Source: CAVPTL01 sp963794415
GTDB lineage: Bacteria; Actinomycetota; Thermoleophilia; Gaiellales; JAICJC01
Assembly: GCA_963794415.1 (NCBI GenBank)
Contig: CAWCDI010000001.1
Coordinates: 310,001-374,000, forward strand
Direction of reading: 5' to 3'
Length of the DNA: 64,000 nucleotides
Part shown: in pieces, positions 40,449 to 49,600 of the stretch
Position numbering within the stretch: position 1 is the first letter of the stretch
Layout of the letters: each line of letters begins with the position of its first letter
Translations under genes and position numbers: made by a program
The notes under the pieces: generated by a model
The model's input: the letters and a program-made list of their open reading frames with translations, nothing else
What the model was told of the DNA's origin: nothing
Databases searched by the model: none

Positions 40449-40874
40449 CTACCGGCCTGTCTTCTCCAAAACTGCGCCCCTTGGCCGCGACCACGCCATC
40501 AGCACGCAGGTGGGCACGCGGGCGTGGGTGACAGGCGGTGGATACGACGCGCGGTAGACGGTGGGCGTCATGCCGTAGGCGCGCCCGAAGCTGGTGGTGA
40601 ACGACCCGACGCTGCGCAGGCCGACGTCCATGCAGATGGTCGCGACGCTGCGGTCGGTGTTTCGCAGGAGCTCGGCAGCGCGCTCCAGCCGCCGGGTGAG
40701 GAGGTACTGGTGCGGCGTCTCGCCGAACGTCTTTCGAAACTCGCGGCTGAAGTGCGCGGGAGAGAGGTGGGCGGCTCGCGCAAGCCTGGTCACGTCGAGC
40801 CGATCGCGGTAGCGCGCATCCATCAGATCCTTTGCCCGCATCAGGTGGCGGGTGGGCGCGACAGCCGTGACCAT
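40449..40874 (-). CDS. AraC-family transcriptional regulator, DNA-binding domain only
   Basis: About 141 residues: two helix-turn-helix motifs, the second with the family signature DVGLRSVGSFTTSFGRAYGMTPTVYR (AraC motif) near 80-105, and no ligand-binding domain. It probably regulates itself and the VOC gene downstream. Met at 40874 is preferred; an ATG at 40895 would overlap the divergent GNAT start. Confidence 0.9.
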   Translation of the reverse strand: MVTAVAPTRHLMRAKDLMDARYRDRLDVTRLARAAHLSPAHFSREFRKTFGETPHQYLLTRRLERAAELLRNTDRSVATICMDVGLRSVGSFTTSFGRAYGMTPTVYRASYPPPVTHARVPTCVLMAWSRPRGAVLEKTGR

Positions 40875-40893
40875 GAGCTTGCAGACTACGAGC

Positions 40894-41349
40894 ATGGCGA
40901 TCGCGATTCAAACCGCGCCGATGGACGGTCAGCCTGCCGCCCGGCTCCTGGAGCAGCTCATCGACGGCTTCACGCAGAGCTACGGCGGCGGCACGACGCT
41001 TCCCTACGACGCCGCCCTCTTCGCAGAGCCCGAGGGCCGCTTCGTGCTGGTGCTCGACGACGGCGAGCCCGTCGGCTGCGGCGGGTTCATCCGCTACGAC
41101 GACGAGACCGCCGAGCTCAAGCGCATGTACGTGGTGCCGAAGCGGCGCGGCCAGGGCATCTCGCGGCTGCTCCTGCACGAGCTCGAGGCATCGGCGGCCG
41201 CTGCCGGCTACCGCTCGATGGTGCTCGAGACCGGCGACCTCCAGATCGAGGCGATCGCGCTCTACCGCTCGGCCGGCTACCTGCCGATCCCGTGCTACCC
41301 GCCGTACGCGGATCGCGGGCTCAGCCTGTGCTTTGCCCGAGCTCTGTGA
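40894..41349 (+). CDS. GNAT-family N-acetyltransferase
   Basis: 151 residues with one GNAT domain. Motif A is RMYVVPKRRGQGISRLLL (about 77-94), with the acetyl-CoA pyrophosphate loop RRGQGI. Motif B follows as ALYRSAGYLPIPCYPPY. The substrate is unknown. Its 3' end overlaps the convergent ECF sigma-factor gene by 29 bp; the start nearly touches the divergent AraC gene. Confidence 0.9.
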   Translation: MAIAIQTAPMDGQPAARLLEQLIDGFTQSYGGGTTLPYDAALFAEPEGRFVLVLDDGEPVGCGGFIRYDDETAELKRMYVVPKRRGQGISRLLLHELEASAAAAGYRSMVLETGDLQIEAIALYRSAGYLPIPCYPPYADRGLSLCFARAL

Positions 41350-42496
41350 TGCGGCGGGCCAGGAACCGCCGCTCCGGATCGGTCTGGGCCAGCTCCAGCG
41401 CGCGCTGGTAGGCGCGGCGGGCCTCATCGGCGCGTCCAAGCCGGCGCAGCAGCGCTGCTCGCGTGGAGTGCAGGTACTGGTAGTCGTCCAGGTCGAGCTG
41501 CTCGACCAGCTCGAGCCCGGCTTCGGGGCCGCACGCCTCGCTCACCGCGATCGCCCGGTTGAGCTCGACCACCGGCGACCCGGTGAGCTTTGCGAGCTCG
41601 CCGTAGAGCAGCGCGATCTCGGCCCAGTCGCACGGGGAGTCGCAGTGAAGCGAGGTGATCGCCGCCTGCAGCACGTAGGGGCCGCGGCCCCGAAGCGCGA
41701 TGCCGCGGTCGAGCGCCCGGCGGCCCGCGGCGATCGCGGCGGAGTCCCAGAGCGCCCGGTCCTGATCCTCGAGCAGCACCAGCTCGCCGCCGGCGAACCG
41801 GGCCTCGCGGCGCGCGTCGTTCAGGAGCATGAGCGCGAGCAGGCCATGCACCTCGGGCTCGTCGGGCATGAGGCCGGTGAGCGCGCGGCCCAGCTGGATC
41901 GCCTCGGCGGCCAGGTCGGCGCGCCCGCCGTAGCCCTCGTTGAAGATCAGGTAGACCACCGCGAGCACCGCAGCGAGGCGGTCGGGCAGCAGGTGCTGCG
42001 GAGGTACCCGAAACGGGATCCCGGCATCGCGGATCTTTCGCTTGGCCCGGCTGAGGCGCCGCGTCATGGTGTCGTCGGAGACCAGGAAGGCCCGGGCGAT
42101 CTGGTCGGTCGAGAGCCCGCCGAGCGTGCGCAGCGTGAGCGCCACCTGCGCGTCCAGCGAGAGCGCCGGATGGCAGCACGTGAAGATCAGCTCGAGTCGC
42201 TCGTCGGGGAAGGTTTGTGGGGTGGGCATGGGATCCTCGTAGGCCTCGGCGACCTCCAGGAGGCGCAGCTTCCGAGCCAGGGTGCGGTCGCGGCGGAGCC
42301 GGTCGATCGCGCGGTTTCGGGCAGTGGCCGTGAGCCAGGCACCGGGGTTTTCGGGGACGCCGTCCTTCGGCCAGCGCGCGGCAGCAGCGGCGAACGCCTC
42401 CTGCGCGGCTTCCTCGGCGAGGTCGAAATCGCCGAGGAAGCCGATGAGCGAGGCGAGCACGCGGCCCCACTGCTCGCGGAAGACCTCCTCCAGCAA
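41321..42496 (-). CDS. ECF42-type RNA polymerase sigma factor with C-terminal TPR/DUF6596 domain
   Basis: 391 residues. Region 2 (VLASLIGFLGDFDLAEEAAQEAFAAAAARWP and NRAIDRLRRDRT) and region 4 (LTLRTLGGLSTDQIARAFLVSDDTMTRRLSRAKRKI) are followed by a long TPR-rich tail that ECF42 sigmas need for activity. The gene starts with TTG, 4 bp after the DGPF/YciI gene, as in the conserved ECF42-DGPF pair. No anti-sigma factor is present, as expected for the group. Confidence 0.92.
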   Translation of the reverse strand: MLEEVFREQWGRVLASLIGFLGDFDLAEEAAQEAFAAAAARWPKDGVPENPGAWLTATARNRAIDRLRRDRTLARKLRLLEVAEAYEDPMPTPQTFPDERLELIFTCCHPALSLDAQVALTLRTLGGLSTDQIARAFLVSDDTMTRRLSRAKRKIRDAGIPFRVPPQHLLPDRLAAVLAVVYLIFNEGYGGRADLAAEAIQLGRALTGLMPDEPEVHGLLALMLLNDARREARFAGGELVLLEDQDRALWDSAAIAAGRRALDRGIALRGRGPYVLQAAITSLHCDSPCDWAEIALLYGELAKLTGSPVVELNRAIAVSEACGPEAGLELVEQLDLDDYQYLHSTRAALLRRLGRADEARRAYQRALELAQTDPERRFLARRITELGQSTG

Positions 42497-42500
42497 GTGG

Positions 42501-42845
42501 CTACATCTCCACCAGGGGGCGCACCTCGACCGCTCCGCCCAGGCGCGCTGCAGGCACGCGGCCGGCGAGCTCGATGGCGGTGTCGAGGTTGTCGGCCTCC
42601 AGCAGGTAGTAGCCGCCGAGCGCCTCCTTGGCTGCGACGAACGGGCCGTCGGTGGTGAGCGTCTGGCCGTCCTGTACGCGCACCGTGGTGGCGGTGTCGG
42701 CGGGCTGCAGCTGCGCGCCGCCCACCACGCTCGGGTGCTCGCTGATGGCGTAGTACTCGGCGGAGATGGCCTGCTGCTGCTCCTCGCTGAGCTTCTCCCA
42801 GCTGTCCATCGAGCTGCCGGTGTTGATCAAAAGGATGTACTTCAC
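42501..42845 (-). CDS. DGPF/YciI-family protein, ECF42 partner
   Basis: 114 residues of the YCII-related fold: KYILLINTG start, TTVRVQDGQTLTTDGPFVAAKEALGGYYLLEADNLDTAIELAGRVP with the DGPF motif at about 66-69. These proteins are linked to ECF42 sigma factors, which control their transcription. Biochemical role unknown. GTG start has GAGGAGG upstream. Confidence 0.92.
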   Translation of the reverse strand: MKYILLINTGSSMDSWEKLSEEQQQAISAEYYAISEHPSVVGGAQLQPADTATTVRVQDGQTLTTDGPFVAAKEALGGYYLLEADNLDTAIELAGRVPAARLGGAVEVRPLVEM

Positions 42846-42944
42846 GGGGTTCCCTCCTCGTTTGGGTGGCCTTGCACCTGTACGACGAACGGGCCTGCCG
42901 AAAACGGACATCCGCTTCCGTTGATCCGAGCGTAGTGTGTGGAG

Positions 42945-44231
42945 ATGCATGACGCGCGGATGCGGCTGGTGGTGATCGTGCTCGGCGCCCTCTGCGTCGC
43001 GGGCGGGGCCGGGCTGGCCGTGCACGGCTGGAACGCGCACCGGCAGGTGGCGGCGTTTCGCTCGGCGCCGCGCTGCGCTGCGAGGGTGAGCTCGGGGTGC
43101 TGGGCGCAGCAGCCCGCGAAGGTGGTGCGCACGTTCTGGGCGCGGCATCCCAACGGGCCCGCGGTGCCGGCGGTGATGCTCACGGCCGGCGGCGCCCGGC
43201 GCACCGTGCAGCTCGCCGTGCACCGCCAGTGGGCGATGCTCTACCCCGGCGAGGCCGTGCAGCTGGTGCGCTACGGCGGCTACACCATCGGCCTGAACGC
43301 GGGCGGGGCGCTCTATGCGAGCGACGACTACCCGGGCTACCGCGCCACCTACGCCGCCATCTTCGCCGCGATGCTCCTGGGCTGGGGCCTCGGGCTGCTG
43401 GCCTACGCCCGCCTCGGGCGGATCGTGCCCGCCGCAGCCCTCGTCGTGCCGCCCACCGCCGGCGCGGTCACGTGGATCGTCAGCCGGTCACCGGCGCTGA
43501 CCGCGGCAGGAGCGGTCGCGGGCCTTGCGGCAGTGGTGCTGGTCGCCTGGGCGCTTCGGCGGCGCCGCAGGGCGGGTGTTCGTTCCGCGGCGCCCGCCGC
43601 CTGGGGGCTCGGGATCGCCCTGGTGCTCGGGATCGTGATGCTCACCGGCTTCGCGCCGGCGGCTTCGACCGCGCCGGTCGATTGCTCGCAGGTGAGCGCG
43701 GCCGTCAGACCGCAGGCCGGCGTGTGCCAGACCACGCTCGCGCAGTTTGCCGCGGCGCTTCACGCGGGCAGCCTCACGCCGGTAACGGCGCGCACCGGCC
43801 CGTCGTGCACCCCCGTCGGCGGGGTGTGGAAGCGGGGGCTGACGCCGGCCGGAGTGGTGCGCTCGCTGCGGTCAGCGGGCATCGCAGCCCAGGTCTACGG
43901 CCCCGCCGCGGGCACCCGCTACGGGTGGCTGGCAGGGCCGCATGCCGCGGCCTACGTCGTGAGCGCACCGGCGGCGCGGGTGCCGCGCAGCGGGCTCTTC
44001 GTGATCGGTGTCTACTCCGCTGCGCACGCTGCGGGCGCGGGGTGGAGCGCGATGGGGGAGCTGCCGGGCGTCTCGGCGCGGCTCCTGCCGATGTACCTGC
44101 AGCAGAACTCGAGCTTCCAGAGCGTGAATCAGGGTGACAACCTGGTGTACTTCAACCTGTTCTCGACGCCGAAGCACCCGACCGTGGTCGATGACGCCGT
44201 GGTGCGAGCCGAGCTTGGATGTGCCCGCTAG
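42945..44231 (+). CDS. Membrane protein with large extracytoplasmic domain, unknown function
   Basis: About 428 residues. An N-terminal TM anchor (about 10-28), an exported segment with paired cysteines (about 46-53), then three or four further helices (about 125-210) and a soluble C-terminal domain with cysteines near 235, 250, 276 and 425 that may form disulfides. Ala- and Val-rich throughout. No family recognised. ATG at 42945 chosen; a later Met (42960) would shorten the start. Confidence 0.6.
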   Translation: MHDARMRLVVIVLGALCVAGGAGLAVHGWNAHRQVAAFRSAPRCAARVSSGCWAQQPAKVVRTFWARHPNGPAVPAVMLTAGGARRTVQLAVHRQWAMLYPGEAVQLVRYGGYTIGLNAGGALYASDDYPGYRATYAAIFAAMLLGWGLGLLAYARLGRIVPAAALVVPPTAGAVTWIVSRSPALTAAGAVAGLAAVVLVAWALRRRRRAGVRSAAPAAWGLGIALVLGIVMLTGFAPAASTAPVDCSQVSAAVRPQAGVCQTTLAQFAAALHAGSLTPVTARTGPSCTPVGGVWKRGLTPAGVVRSLRSAGIAAQVYGPAAGTRYGWLAGPHAAAYVVSAPAARVPRSGLFVIGVYSAAHAAGAGWSAMGELPGVSARLLPMYLQQNSSFQSVNQGDNLVYFNLFSTPKHPTVVDDAVVRAELGCAR

Positions 44232-44271
44232 CGGGTAGACTCGCTGTTTCCGTTACAAAAGGGGTCCCACC

Positions 44272-44730
44272 ATGAATCTGAAAGTCACCGAGTACCGCGC
44301 CGAGATCCTCCGCAAGGATCCGCGCGACGCGTTCAAGCTCCTGGCCGCCAGCAAGGCCGCCAAGCCGCTGCGAAACGCCGCCACCAACCCGAAGGTGCAC
44401 AAGGAGGCCAAGAAGGCGGCCGCCGAGGCGTCGAAGGCCGCCGCCCGGGCGCAGAAGCTCGGCCCCGCCAAGGCGCTCAACGACAAGCGCGTCACCAAGG
44501 GCCTCCAGAAGGCCAGCAAGCACTCGCGAAACGCGCTGGTCGCCGCCAACCCGGCGAAGGGCCGGCCCATCAAGAAGGCAACGGGCGTGGTGCTCGGCGC
44601 CGGCGTGCTGGGCGGGGCGAGCTACGCGGGCTGGAAGAAGTTCTCCAGCAAGCCGGAGCCGGCTCCCGTCGAGCCTGTTGACGCGGCGCAGAACGGCCAT
44701 CCCGACCCGGCGTCGGCAGAGGCGATCTAG
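44272..44730 (+). CDS. Lys/Ala-rich basic protein with one TM helix
   Basis: 152 residues. Residues 1-100 are highly basic, with K/A-rich repeats (HKEAKKAAAEASKAAARAQK) that recall histone H1-like or nucleoid proteins. A glycine-rich hydrophobic helix at about 104-121 (VVLGAGVLGGASYAGW) and a Pro/Glu-rich acidic tail follow. It could tether DNA, RNA or an acidic polymer to the membrane; this is speculation from composition. Strong start context, ATG after AAAAGGGG. Confidence 0.6.
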   Translation: MNLKVTEYRAEILRKDPRDAFKLLAASKAAKPLRNAATNPKVHKEAKKAAAEASKAAARAQKLGPAKALNDKRVTKGLQKASKHSRNALVAANPAKGRPIKKATGVVLGAGVLGGASYAGWKKFSSKPEPAPVEPVDAAQNGHPDPASAEAI

Positions 44731-45308
44731 GCCCGCTCGGGGCGAAGCGCGAACTCGAGCACGACCGGCTCCAGCGTGTGCGGGTAGCCATCGCGGCGAA
44801 ACCCGCGCACCACGTCGCGGAGCTCTGCGACGCAAAGCGGCCACGGCGCGAGCGTCATGGCGCCCGGCTGCTCGCAGAAGTCGAAGCTCACCAGGTCGCA
44901 CTGGTGGGTGACCCGGTCGGCCGCCGCGGCGTCTTCGGCACTCACGCCGGCTGCCGCGCGGATCGCGGGGAGCGCCGCCGCCATCTCGGCTGCGACCGCC
45001 TCGCGACGCGGGTCGTCGGTGCCCGAGACCAGCCGCTGGACGTGCATCGCGACCACCAGGTCGACCACCGCATCCTCACCGCGCGGGGCAAATCCGGCGC
45101 GCTGGATGTGCAGCCAGCGATCGGTGGAGACCTCGCCGATCGCGTCGTCGTCGAGCTCGCCGTAGCCCCGGTCGTGGAGCGCGACTCCGGCCACGAACGA
45201 GGCGAACGGCAGCGGCGGCGGCAGCTCCCAGTGAAGCGCGATCAGCGCGGAGAGCCGGGCGTGCTCGGCCTGGGGGATCACCACCGATCCCTGGTGGGAG
45301 ACAAACAC
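44727..45308 (-). CDS. DUF3891-family protein
   Basis: 193 residues. Conserved opening SHQGSVVIPQAEHARLSALIALHWE, then FVAGVALHDRGYGELDDD with a His-Asp pair, and a late QCDLVSFDFCEQPG. The spacing of H and D residues is HD-like, so it might be a metal-dependent hydrolase; activity is not established for the family. Converges with the basic-protein gene, overlapping it by 4 bp. Confidence 0.85.
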   Translation of the reverse strand: MFVSHQGSVVIPQAEHARLSALIALHWELPPPLPFASFVAGVALHDRGYGELDDDAIGEVSTDRWLHIQRAGFAPRGEDAVVDLVVAMHVQRLVSGTDDPRREAVAAEMAAALPAIRAAAGVSAEDAAAADRVTHQCDLVSFDFCEQPGAMTLAPWPLCVAELRDVVRGFRRDGYPHTLEPVVLEFALRPERA

Positions 45309-45355
45309 GAGGGCAATGTAGTCTGCGGGCGCACACGACCGATCGAGGGGGACAC

Positions 45356-45931
45356 ATGGGCAGGCTAATCGTGTCGGAGTTCCTGACGCTGGACGGCGTC
45401 ATGGAGGATCCTGGCGGCGCGGAGGTCGATCAGTTCGAGCGTGGCGGCTGGGCGTTTCGCTCGGACTTCGGTGACGCGGGCGGCAAGTTCAAGTTCGAGG
45501 AGCTGATGTCGGCGGGCGCGATGCTGCTGGGCCGGCGCACCTACGAGGGCTTCGCAAAGGCCTGGCCCACGGTCGAGGACGAGGTCGGGTTCGCCGAGAA
45601 GATGAACTCGATGCCCAAGTACGTCGTCTCGAGCACGCTCGAGAGCCCCCAGTGGGAGAACTCCCACGTGATCTCGGACGACCTCCCGGCCGAGGTGCAG
45701 AGGCTGAAGGACACCGTCGAGGGCGACATCCTGGTGGCGGGAAGCGCCCAGCTGGTGGCCGGCCTCCGCGAGGTCGGGCTGGTGGAGGAGTACCGGATCA
45801 TGGTGTTTCCTGTGGTGCTCGGCGCGGGCAAGCGGCTGTTCGCAGAGGGCGAGCAGCAGGCCCTCGAGGTGGTCGAGACCGGTGCCGCCGGCGACTGCGT
45901 GACCATGGTGCTGCGCCTGAAGGCCGAATAG
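45356..45931 (+). CDS. Dihydrofolate reductase-like (RibD C-terminal domain) protein
   Basis: 191 residues, a single RibD_C/DHFR fold: IVSEFLTLDGVMEDPGG, GAMLLGRRTYEGFAKAWPT with the NADPH-binding loop, GDILVAGSAQLVAGLREVGLVEEYRIMVFPVVLGAGKRLF. It is probably an NADPH-dependent reductase of unknown substrate. A strong GAGGGGG lies 8 bases before the ATG. Divergent from DUF3891. Confidence 0.92.
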   Translation: MGRLIVSEFLTLDGVMEDPGGAEVDQFERGGWAFRSDFGDAGGKFKFEELMSAGAMLLGRRTYEGFAKAWPTVEDEVGFAEKMNSMPKYVVSSTLESPQWENSHVISDDLPAEVQRLKDTVEGDILVAGSAQLVAGLREVGLVEEYRIMVFPVVLGAGKRLFAEGEQQALEVVETGAAGDCVTMVLRLKAE

Positions 45932-45936
45932 CCGGG

Positions 45937-47091
45937 CTAGGCGAGCACGATCACGGGAGTGCCCACCGTGAGGAAGGTGTAGGCCCACTTCGCGTCGGGC
46001 ACCGGCACGCGCACGCAGCCGTGCGATGCCGGGTACGCCGGCACGGGCGTGTACTCGTGAAACGCGATGCCGCCGGTGAAGTAGCTGGCGTAGGGCAGCC
46101 ACACCTTGAACGGCACCGACCACGAGTTGAGCTCCTTGCGAAACACGGAGTAGCGGCCGGGCGGGGTAGGGGTGGCCGCGGCGCCGCTCGAGACGTGCAG
46201 GATGCGCGTGACCGAGCCACCGCTGATGAACATCGCGAGGCCCTGCCCGTTTCGCACCTCCACCCGGCGCGACGGGCCGGTGCTGAGCGGCTTGATGGGC
46301 TGTGCCTTTGCCAGCGACTTCGCCGTGAGCGGGCCGACCACGCCGTCGCGGCCGAGGCCCTGCGAGGCCTGGAAGGCCATCACCGCCTGCTGCGTGGCGT
46401 AGTTGTTGGTGCCCGTGATGCCGGACTTCGGCAGGAACTTGAGCTTCACCAGGCGGGTCTGGACGTCGGTGACGGTGGGAAGCGCGGTGGTGGGCGGCTT
46501 GGTGGGCTTCACCGGCGGCGTGAAGGGCGGCGGCGGTGGCTTCTGCGGCTTCACGTAGGCGGCATCGGTGAGCGTCGCGATGGTGCGGCCGCCGACGGTG
46601 ACCGTGGCCTTCTTCACGTCGTTGAACTGCTCGGCCGTGAACACCACCTGCGCCAGGCGCCCCTCGAGCTCGGACTTCGCGGCCGCTTCGGTGAGCTTGC
46701 TGAGGCCCGATGTGAACGGCTTGGTGACCTCGACCATGGCTGTGCCGCCGTTTTGGATGGTCACGCTCGTGAGCCGCGTGGTCTTCGGGATGACCGTCTG
46801 CACGTCGGCCTGCTTCTCACCTGCCGTGGGCCCCGCGAAGAGCGACCGAAGCGCAGCCGGGAGGGCCGTGGCGCCGTCTGGCCGGGGGCGGAGGACAGGG
46901 CCCAGCTGCTCGCCCTTGAGGAAGAACACCTTCATGGTGGCCTTCGCGGGCGGGGCGGTGGTCGTCTCGGTGGTGGTCTGCGTGACGGTGGCGGTGTTCG
47001 TGACCGTATTGGTGACCGTCGAGGCCGTGCCCGAGCCCGAGCAGCCGGCGGCCAGGAGCACCGTGATGAGCAGGGGGGAGAGGCGCCTCAC
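45937..47091 (-). CDS. Lipoprotein with GerMN, peptidoglycan-binding and L,D-transpeptidase domains
   Basis: 384 residues. Lipoprotein signal with AAGC lipobox near residue 17, a Thr-rich linker, a GerMN-like domain (about 50-165, KVFFLKGEQLGPVLRP), a Pro-rich spacer, a PG_binding_1 domain (about 190-250, VQTRLVKLKFLP), then YkuD L,D-transpeptidase (about 265-384) with the catalytic HGCVR in PASHGCVRVP. It should crosslink or modify peptidoglycan outside the membrane. A GTG at 47091 fits the signal peptide; longer starts do not. Confidence 0.9.
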   Translation of the reverse strand: MRRLSPLLITVLLAAGCSGSGTASTVTNTVTNTATVTQTTTETTTAPPAKATMKVFFLKGEQLGPVLRPRPDGATALPAALRSLFAGPTAGEKQADVQTVIPKTTRLTSVTIQNGGTAMVEVTKPFTSGLSKLTEAAAKSELEGRLAQVVFTAEQFNDVKKATVTVGGRTIATLTDAAYVKPQKPPPPPFTPPVKPTKPPTTALPTVTDVQTRLVKLKFLPKSGITGTNNYATQQAVMAFQASQGLGRDGVVGPLTAKSLAKAQPIKPLSTGPSRRVEVRNGQGLAMFISGGSVTRILHVSSGAAATPTPPGRYSVFRKELNSWSVPFKVWLPYASYFTGGIAFHEYTPVPAYPASHGCVRVPVPDAKWAYTFLTVGTPVIVLA

Positions 47092-47131
47092 AGCGGTGAC
47101 TCTAGACGGTGGCTGGGGTAGGGTTTGCGGC

Positions 47132-47719
47132 ATGGCGATCCGCAAGATCCAGACGCAGGGCGTGCACCACATCACCATCACCGGAGCCGACCGGCAGACG
47201 TCGCTCGACTTCTGGGAGGGGGTGCTCGGGATGCCGTTCATCTTCGAGCAGCCCAACCTGGACAACGCCTCGGAGAGCCACCTCTACTTCGATCCCGGCG
47301 ACGGCCGGCTCATCACGATCTTCACCAACGAGGATCGCGTCGCCGATCCCGAGCGGACGCCGACCGATCCCGGCTGCGTCCACCACGTGGCCTTCGCGGT
47401 GTCGGCGGCGACGTTCAGCCAGACGGTGGAGCGGCTCGGCGAGCGCGGCATCGACCACAGCGGCGTGAAGGATCGCGGGTTCATGGACTCGATCTACTTC
47501 GAGGATCCGCTCGGCCTCCTGATCGAGCTGGCGTCGTATCGATTCGAGCCGCCGTACGGCTCCACCCACTCCGACGTGCTGCTCGAGGCCCACAAGCTGC
47601 GGGTCGCGCGGGGCGATCGCGCCATCGCCGAGATCCACGTGGCCGACGCGATCGAGGCGCTGGTGCTGCGATCGCGGCCGTCGCTCTCGGACGACCGCTC
47701 GCCCAAAGACCCGTACTGA
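47132..47719 (+). CDS. VOC-family ring-cleaving dioxygenase-like protein
   Basis: 195 residues. Starts VHHITITGADRQTSLDFWEGVLGMPF with a His-His pair, second module CVHHVAFAVSAATFSQTVERLGERG, and Glu in GLLIELASYRFEPP. Three metal ligands (His, His, Glu) are present, so it may be an active Fe(II)/Mn extradiol-type dioxygenase or similar. The C-terminal tail (about 150-195) is helical. A methyltransferase gene follows 5 bp downstream. Confidence 0.88.
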   Translation: MAIRKIQTQGVHHITITGADRQTSLDFWEGVLGMPFIFEQPNLDNASESHLYFDPGDGRLITIFTNEDRVADPERTPTDPGCVHHVAFAVSAATFSQTVERLGERGIDHSGVKDRGFMDSIYFEDPLGLLIELASYRFEPPYGSTHSDVLLEAHKLRVARGDRAIAEIHVADAIEALVLRSRPSLSDDRSPKDPY

Positions 47720-47724
47720 CCGGC

Positions 47725-48378
47725 GTGCGAAACGTGTGGCTCACCGGCGCCGATGCGGAGGTCGCCTACTGGCGCGGCTACTTCGATCCCGCATCGCCCG
47801 ATCGGATGGGCGACCGGGCGGCGCGGCTCGATCCCGAGCTCGAGGTGCAGCCGCTGATCGCGCGCGAGCTGCCGCTCGACCGGGTGCCGCGCGTGCTCGA
47901 CTGCGCGGCGGGCCCGGCATCGACGGTGGGCAAGCTGCACGAGGGTGAGCGCATCGAGCTGGTGTGCGTCGATGCGCTTGCCGATCGCTACACCGTGATG
48001 CTGGAGGAGCTCGGCGTCACGGCACCGGTGCCGTCGCTGCAGGGCGAGGCCGAGGAGCTGGACCGCTTCGGGTTTCACCGCGGCTTCGACGTGGCGTACA
48101 TGCGCCTCGCGCTCGACCACTGCCACGATCCGGCGCGCGCGGTGCGGCAGATGCTGGCGGCGGTGCGGCCGGACGGCTGCGTGATCATCGAGCACTACCG
48201 CGATCCGAGCCGGCACGAGCACTTCGCGGGGCTCCGGCAGTGGGCGCTCGACCCCGAGCCGGGCGACCTGATCGTGCGAAATCGCCACGAGCGGTTCTCG
48301 CTGGCCGAGGTTGTCGCGCCGGCCTCGGTCGCGCTCGAGTTCAGCGAGTCGTGGCTGATCGCGACGATCCGCCCCTGA
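47725..48378 (+). CDS. SAM-dependent methyltransferase-like protein
   Basis: 217 residues. Motif I is unusual: RVLDCAAGPASTVGKL (about 54-69), with AAGPAS in place of the common GxGxG. It continues with VCVDALADRY, AYMRLALDHCHDPARAVRQMLAAVRPDGCVIIEHY, the class I methyltransferase order. Target unknown. GTG start, 5 bp after the VOC gene, so probably one operon. Confidence 0.75.
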   Translation: MRNVWLTGADAEVAYWRGYFDPASPDRMGDRAARLDPELEVQPLIARELPLDRVPRVLDCAAGPASTVGKLHEGERIELVCVDALADRYTVMLEELGVTAPVPSLQGEAEELDRFGFHRGFDVAYMRLALDHCHDPARAVRQMLAAVRPDGCVIIEHYRDPSRHEHFAGLRQWALDPEPGDLIVRNRHERFSLAEVVAPASVALEFSESWLIATIRP

Positions 48379-48426
48379 TCCAGCCTCCCGGGACGGCGTG
48401 CCGCAGGGGGTTCGTAGTCATGGGAC

Positions 48427-49563
48427 ATGCGTGTGCTCCTGCTCATCGTGGTGGTCGCCGGCCTGGCAGGGTGCAGCGCGTGGCCGGGGTCTGGGGTCTC
48501 GACATCCCTGCACCCCGTCGCGCCGTGCACGTGGCAGCGCGTCGCGGTGCCCGGCCCTGGCGGAGGTGAGAGCAGGTTCGATGCGGTGACCGCGCCGAGC
48601 CCGGAGTCGGCCTGGGCGGTGGGCTCGTACTTCTCGGGGCACGAGGCCGGCCCGTTCGGCCCCGTGATCGAGCGCTGGGACGGGGCGCGGTGGCGGGTGG
48701 TCACGGGAGTGGTGAAGGCCCGCTCGGAGCTCTCGGCGGCCGCCTCGACCGCGCCCGGTGACGTGTGGATCGGCGGGTCGCGCGGCCACCACGCGCTCAT
48801 CTCCCACTGGGATGGGCACGCATGGAGGGCGGCTGCGCTTCCACCGGTGGGCGGCTCGAGCATGGTGTCGGACATCGCAGCGCTCGGCCGCGACGACGTG
48901 TGGGCGGTGGGAAGCTCCGAGCGCGACCTTCGCGCCCGGCCGCTTGCGATGCACTACGACGGCCACCGTTGGTCGCTCGTCCCGAGCCCGTCGCCCCCAC
49001 CGGCAGGCGGCCACGGCCGGGTGTTCGCCGGCTTCGAGGCGATCTCGGCGCTCGGCCCGGACGACGTGTGGGCGGTGGGGTTCACGCAGATGCTGGAGCT
49101 CGACGGCCCGGCGGATCCGCTGATCGAGCATTGGGACGGCACCCGGTGGGCCGTCTCCAGGACGCCGCGGCCCGCCGGCTTCAGCATGCTGATGGCGGTA
49201 GCTGCGGTGTCGGCCGACAACGTGTGGGCCTATGGCGACCGCAACTCGCTCGGTGCCGGGTACGGGGGCGGCGGCGACCATCCGCTGGTGCTCCACTGGG
49301 ATGGCCGGCGCTGGTCGGTGATGAGCCACCCGACGGCGGTGAAGCGCGGGATGTTCTTCGGCGCCGCGGTCGTCGGCGGGCGCGCGGTGGCGGTGGGCGA
49401 TCAGGCCGGAGAGCCGTGGCTGACGCTGATGGGCTCCTACGTTGCGGGGCACTGGGTGATGGCGCCGCGGCAGAGCGGGGCGCTGGATGATGTCGCCCAG
49501 AGCGGTGGCACGGCATGGGCTGTCGGCCAGGCTCGCTCACGCCCGCTCGCGTTGCGCTGCTAG
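48427..49563 (+). CDS. Lipoprotein with WD/Kelch-like propeller repeats
   Basis: 378 residues. Lipoprotein signal LLLIVVVAGLAGC (Cys near 16). The rest consists of six or seven repeats with the core DDVWAVG...HWDGxxW (for example PGDVWIGG/SHWDGHAW; DDVWAVGS/MHYDGHRW; DDVWAVGF/EHWDGTRW), which fits a beta-propeller. Anchored on the outside face of the membrane; ligand unknown. Confidence 0.78.
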   Translation: MRVLLLIVVVAGLAGCSAWPGSGVSTSLHPVAPCTWQRVAVPGPGGGESRFDAVTAPSPESAWAVGSYFSGHEAGPFGPVIERWDGARWRVVTGVVKARSELSAAASTAPGDVWIGGSRGHHALISHWDGHAWRAAALPPVGGSSMVSDIAALGRDDVWAVGSSERDLRARPLAMHYDGHRWSLVPSPSPPPAGGHGRVFAGFEAISALGPDDVWAVGFTQMLELDGPADPLIEHWDGTRWAVSRTPRPAGFSMLMAVAAVSADNVWAYGDRNSLGAGYGGGGDHPLVLHWDGRRWSVMSHPTAVKRGMFFGAAVVGGRAVAVGDQAGEPWLTLMGSYVAGHWVMAPRQSGALDDVAQSGGTAWAVGQARSRPLALRC

Positions 49564-49600
49564 GCTCGCTCTCGGCATTCCCGTTCCAAAGGAGCTCCTG

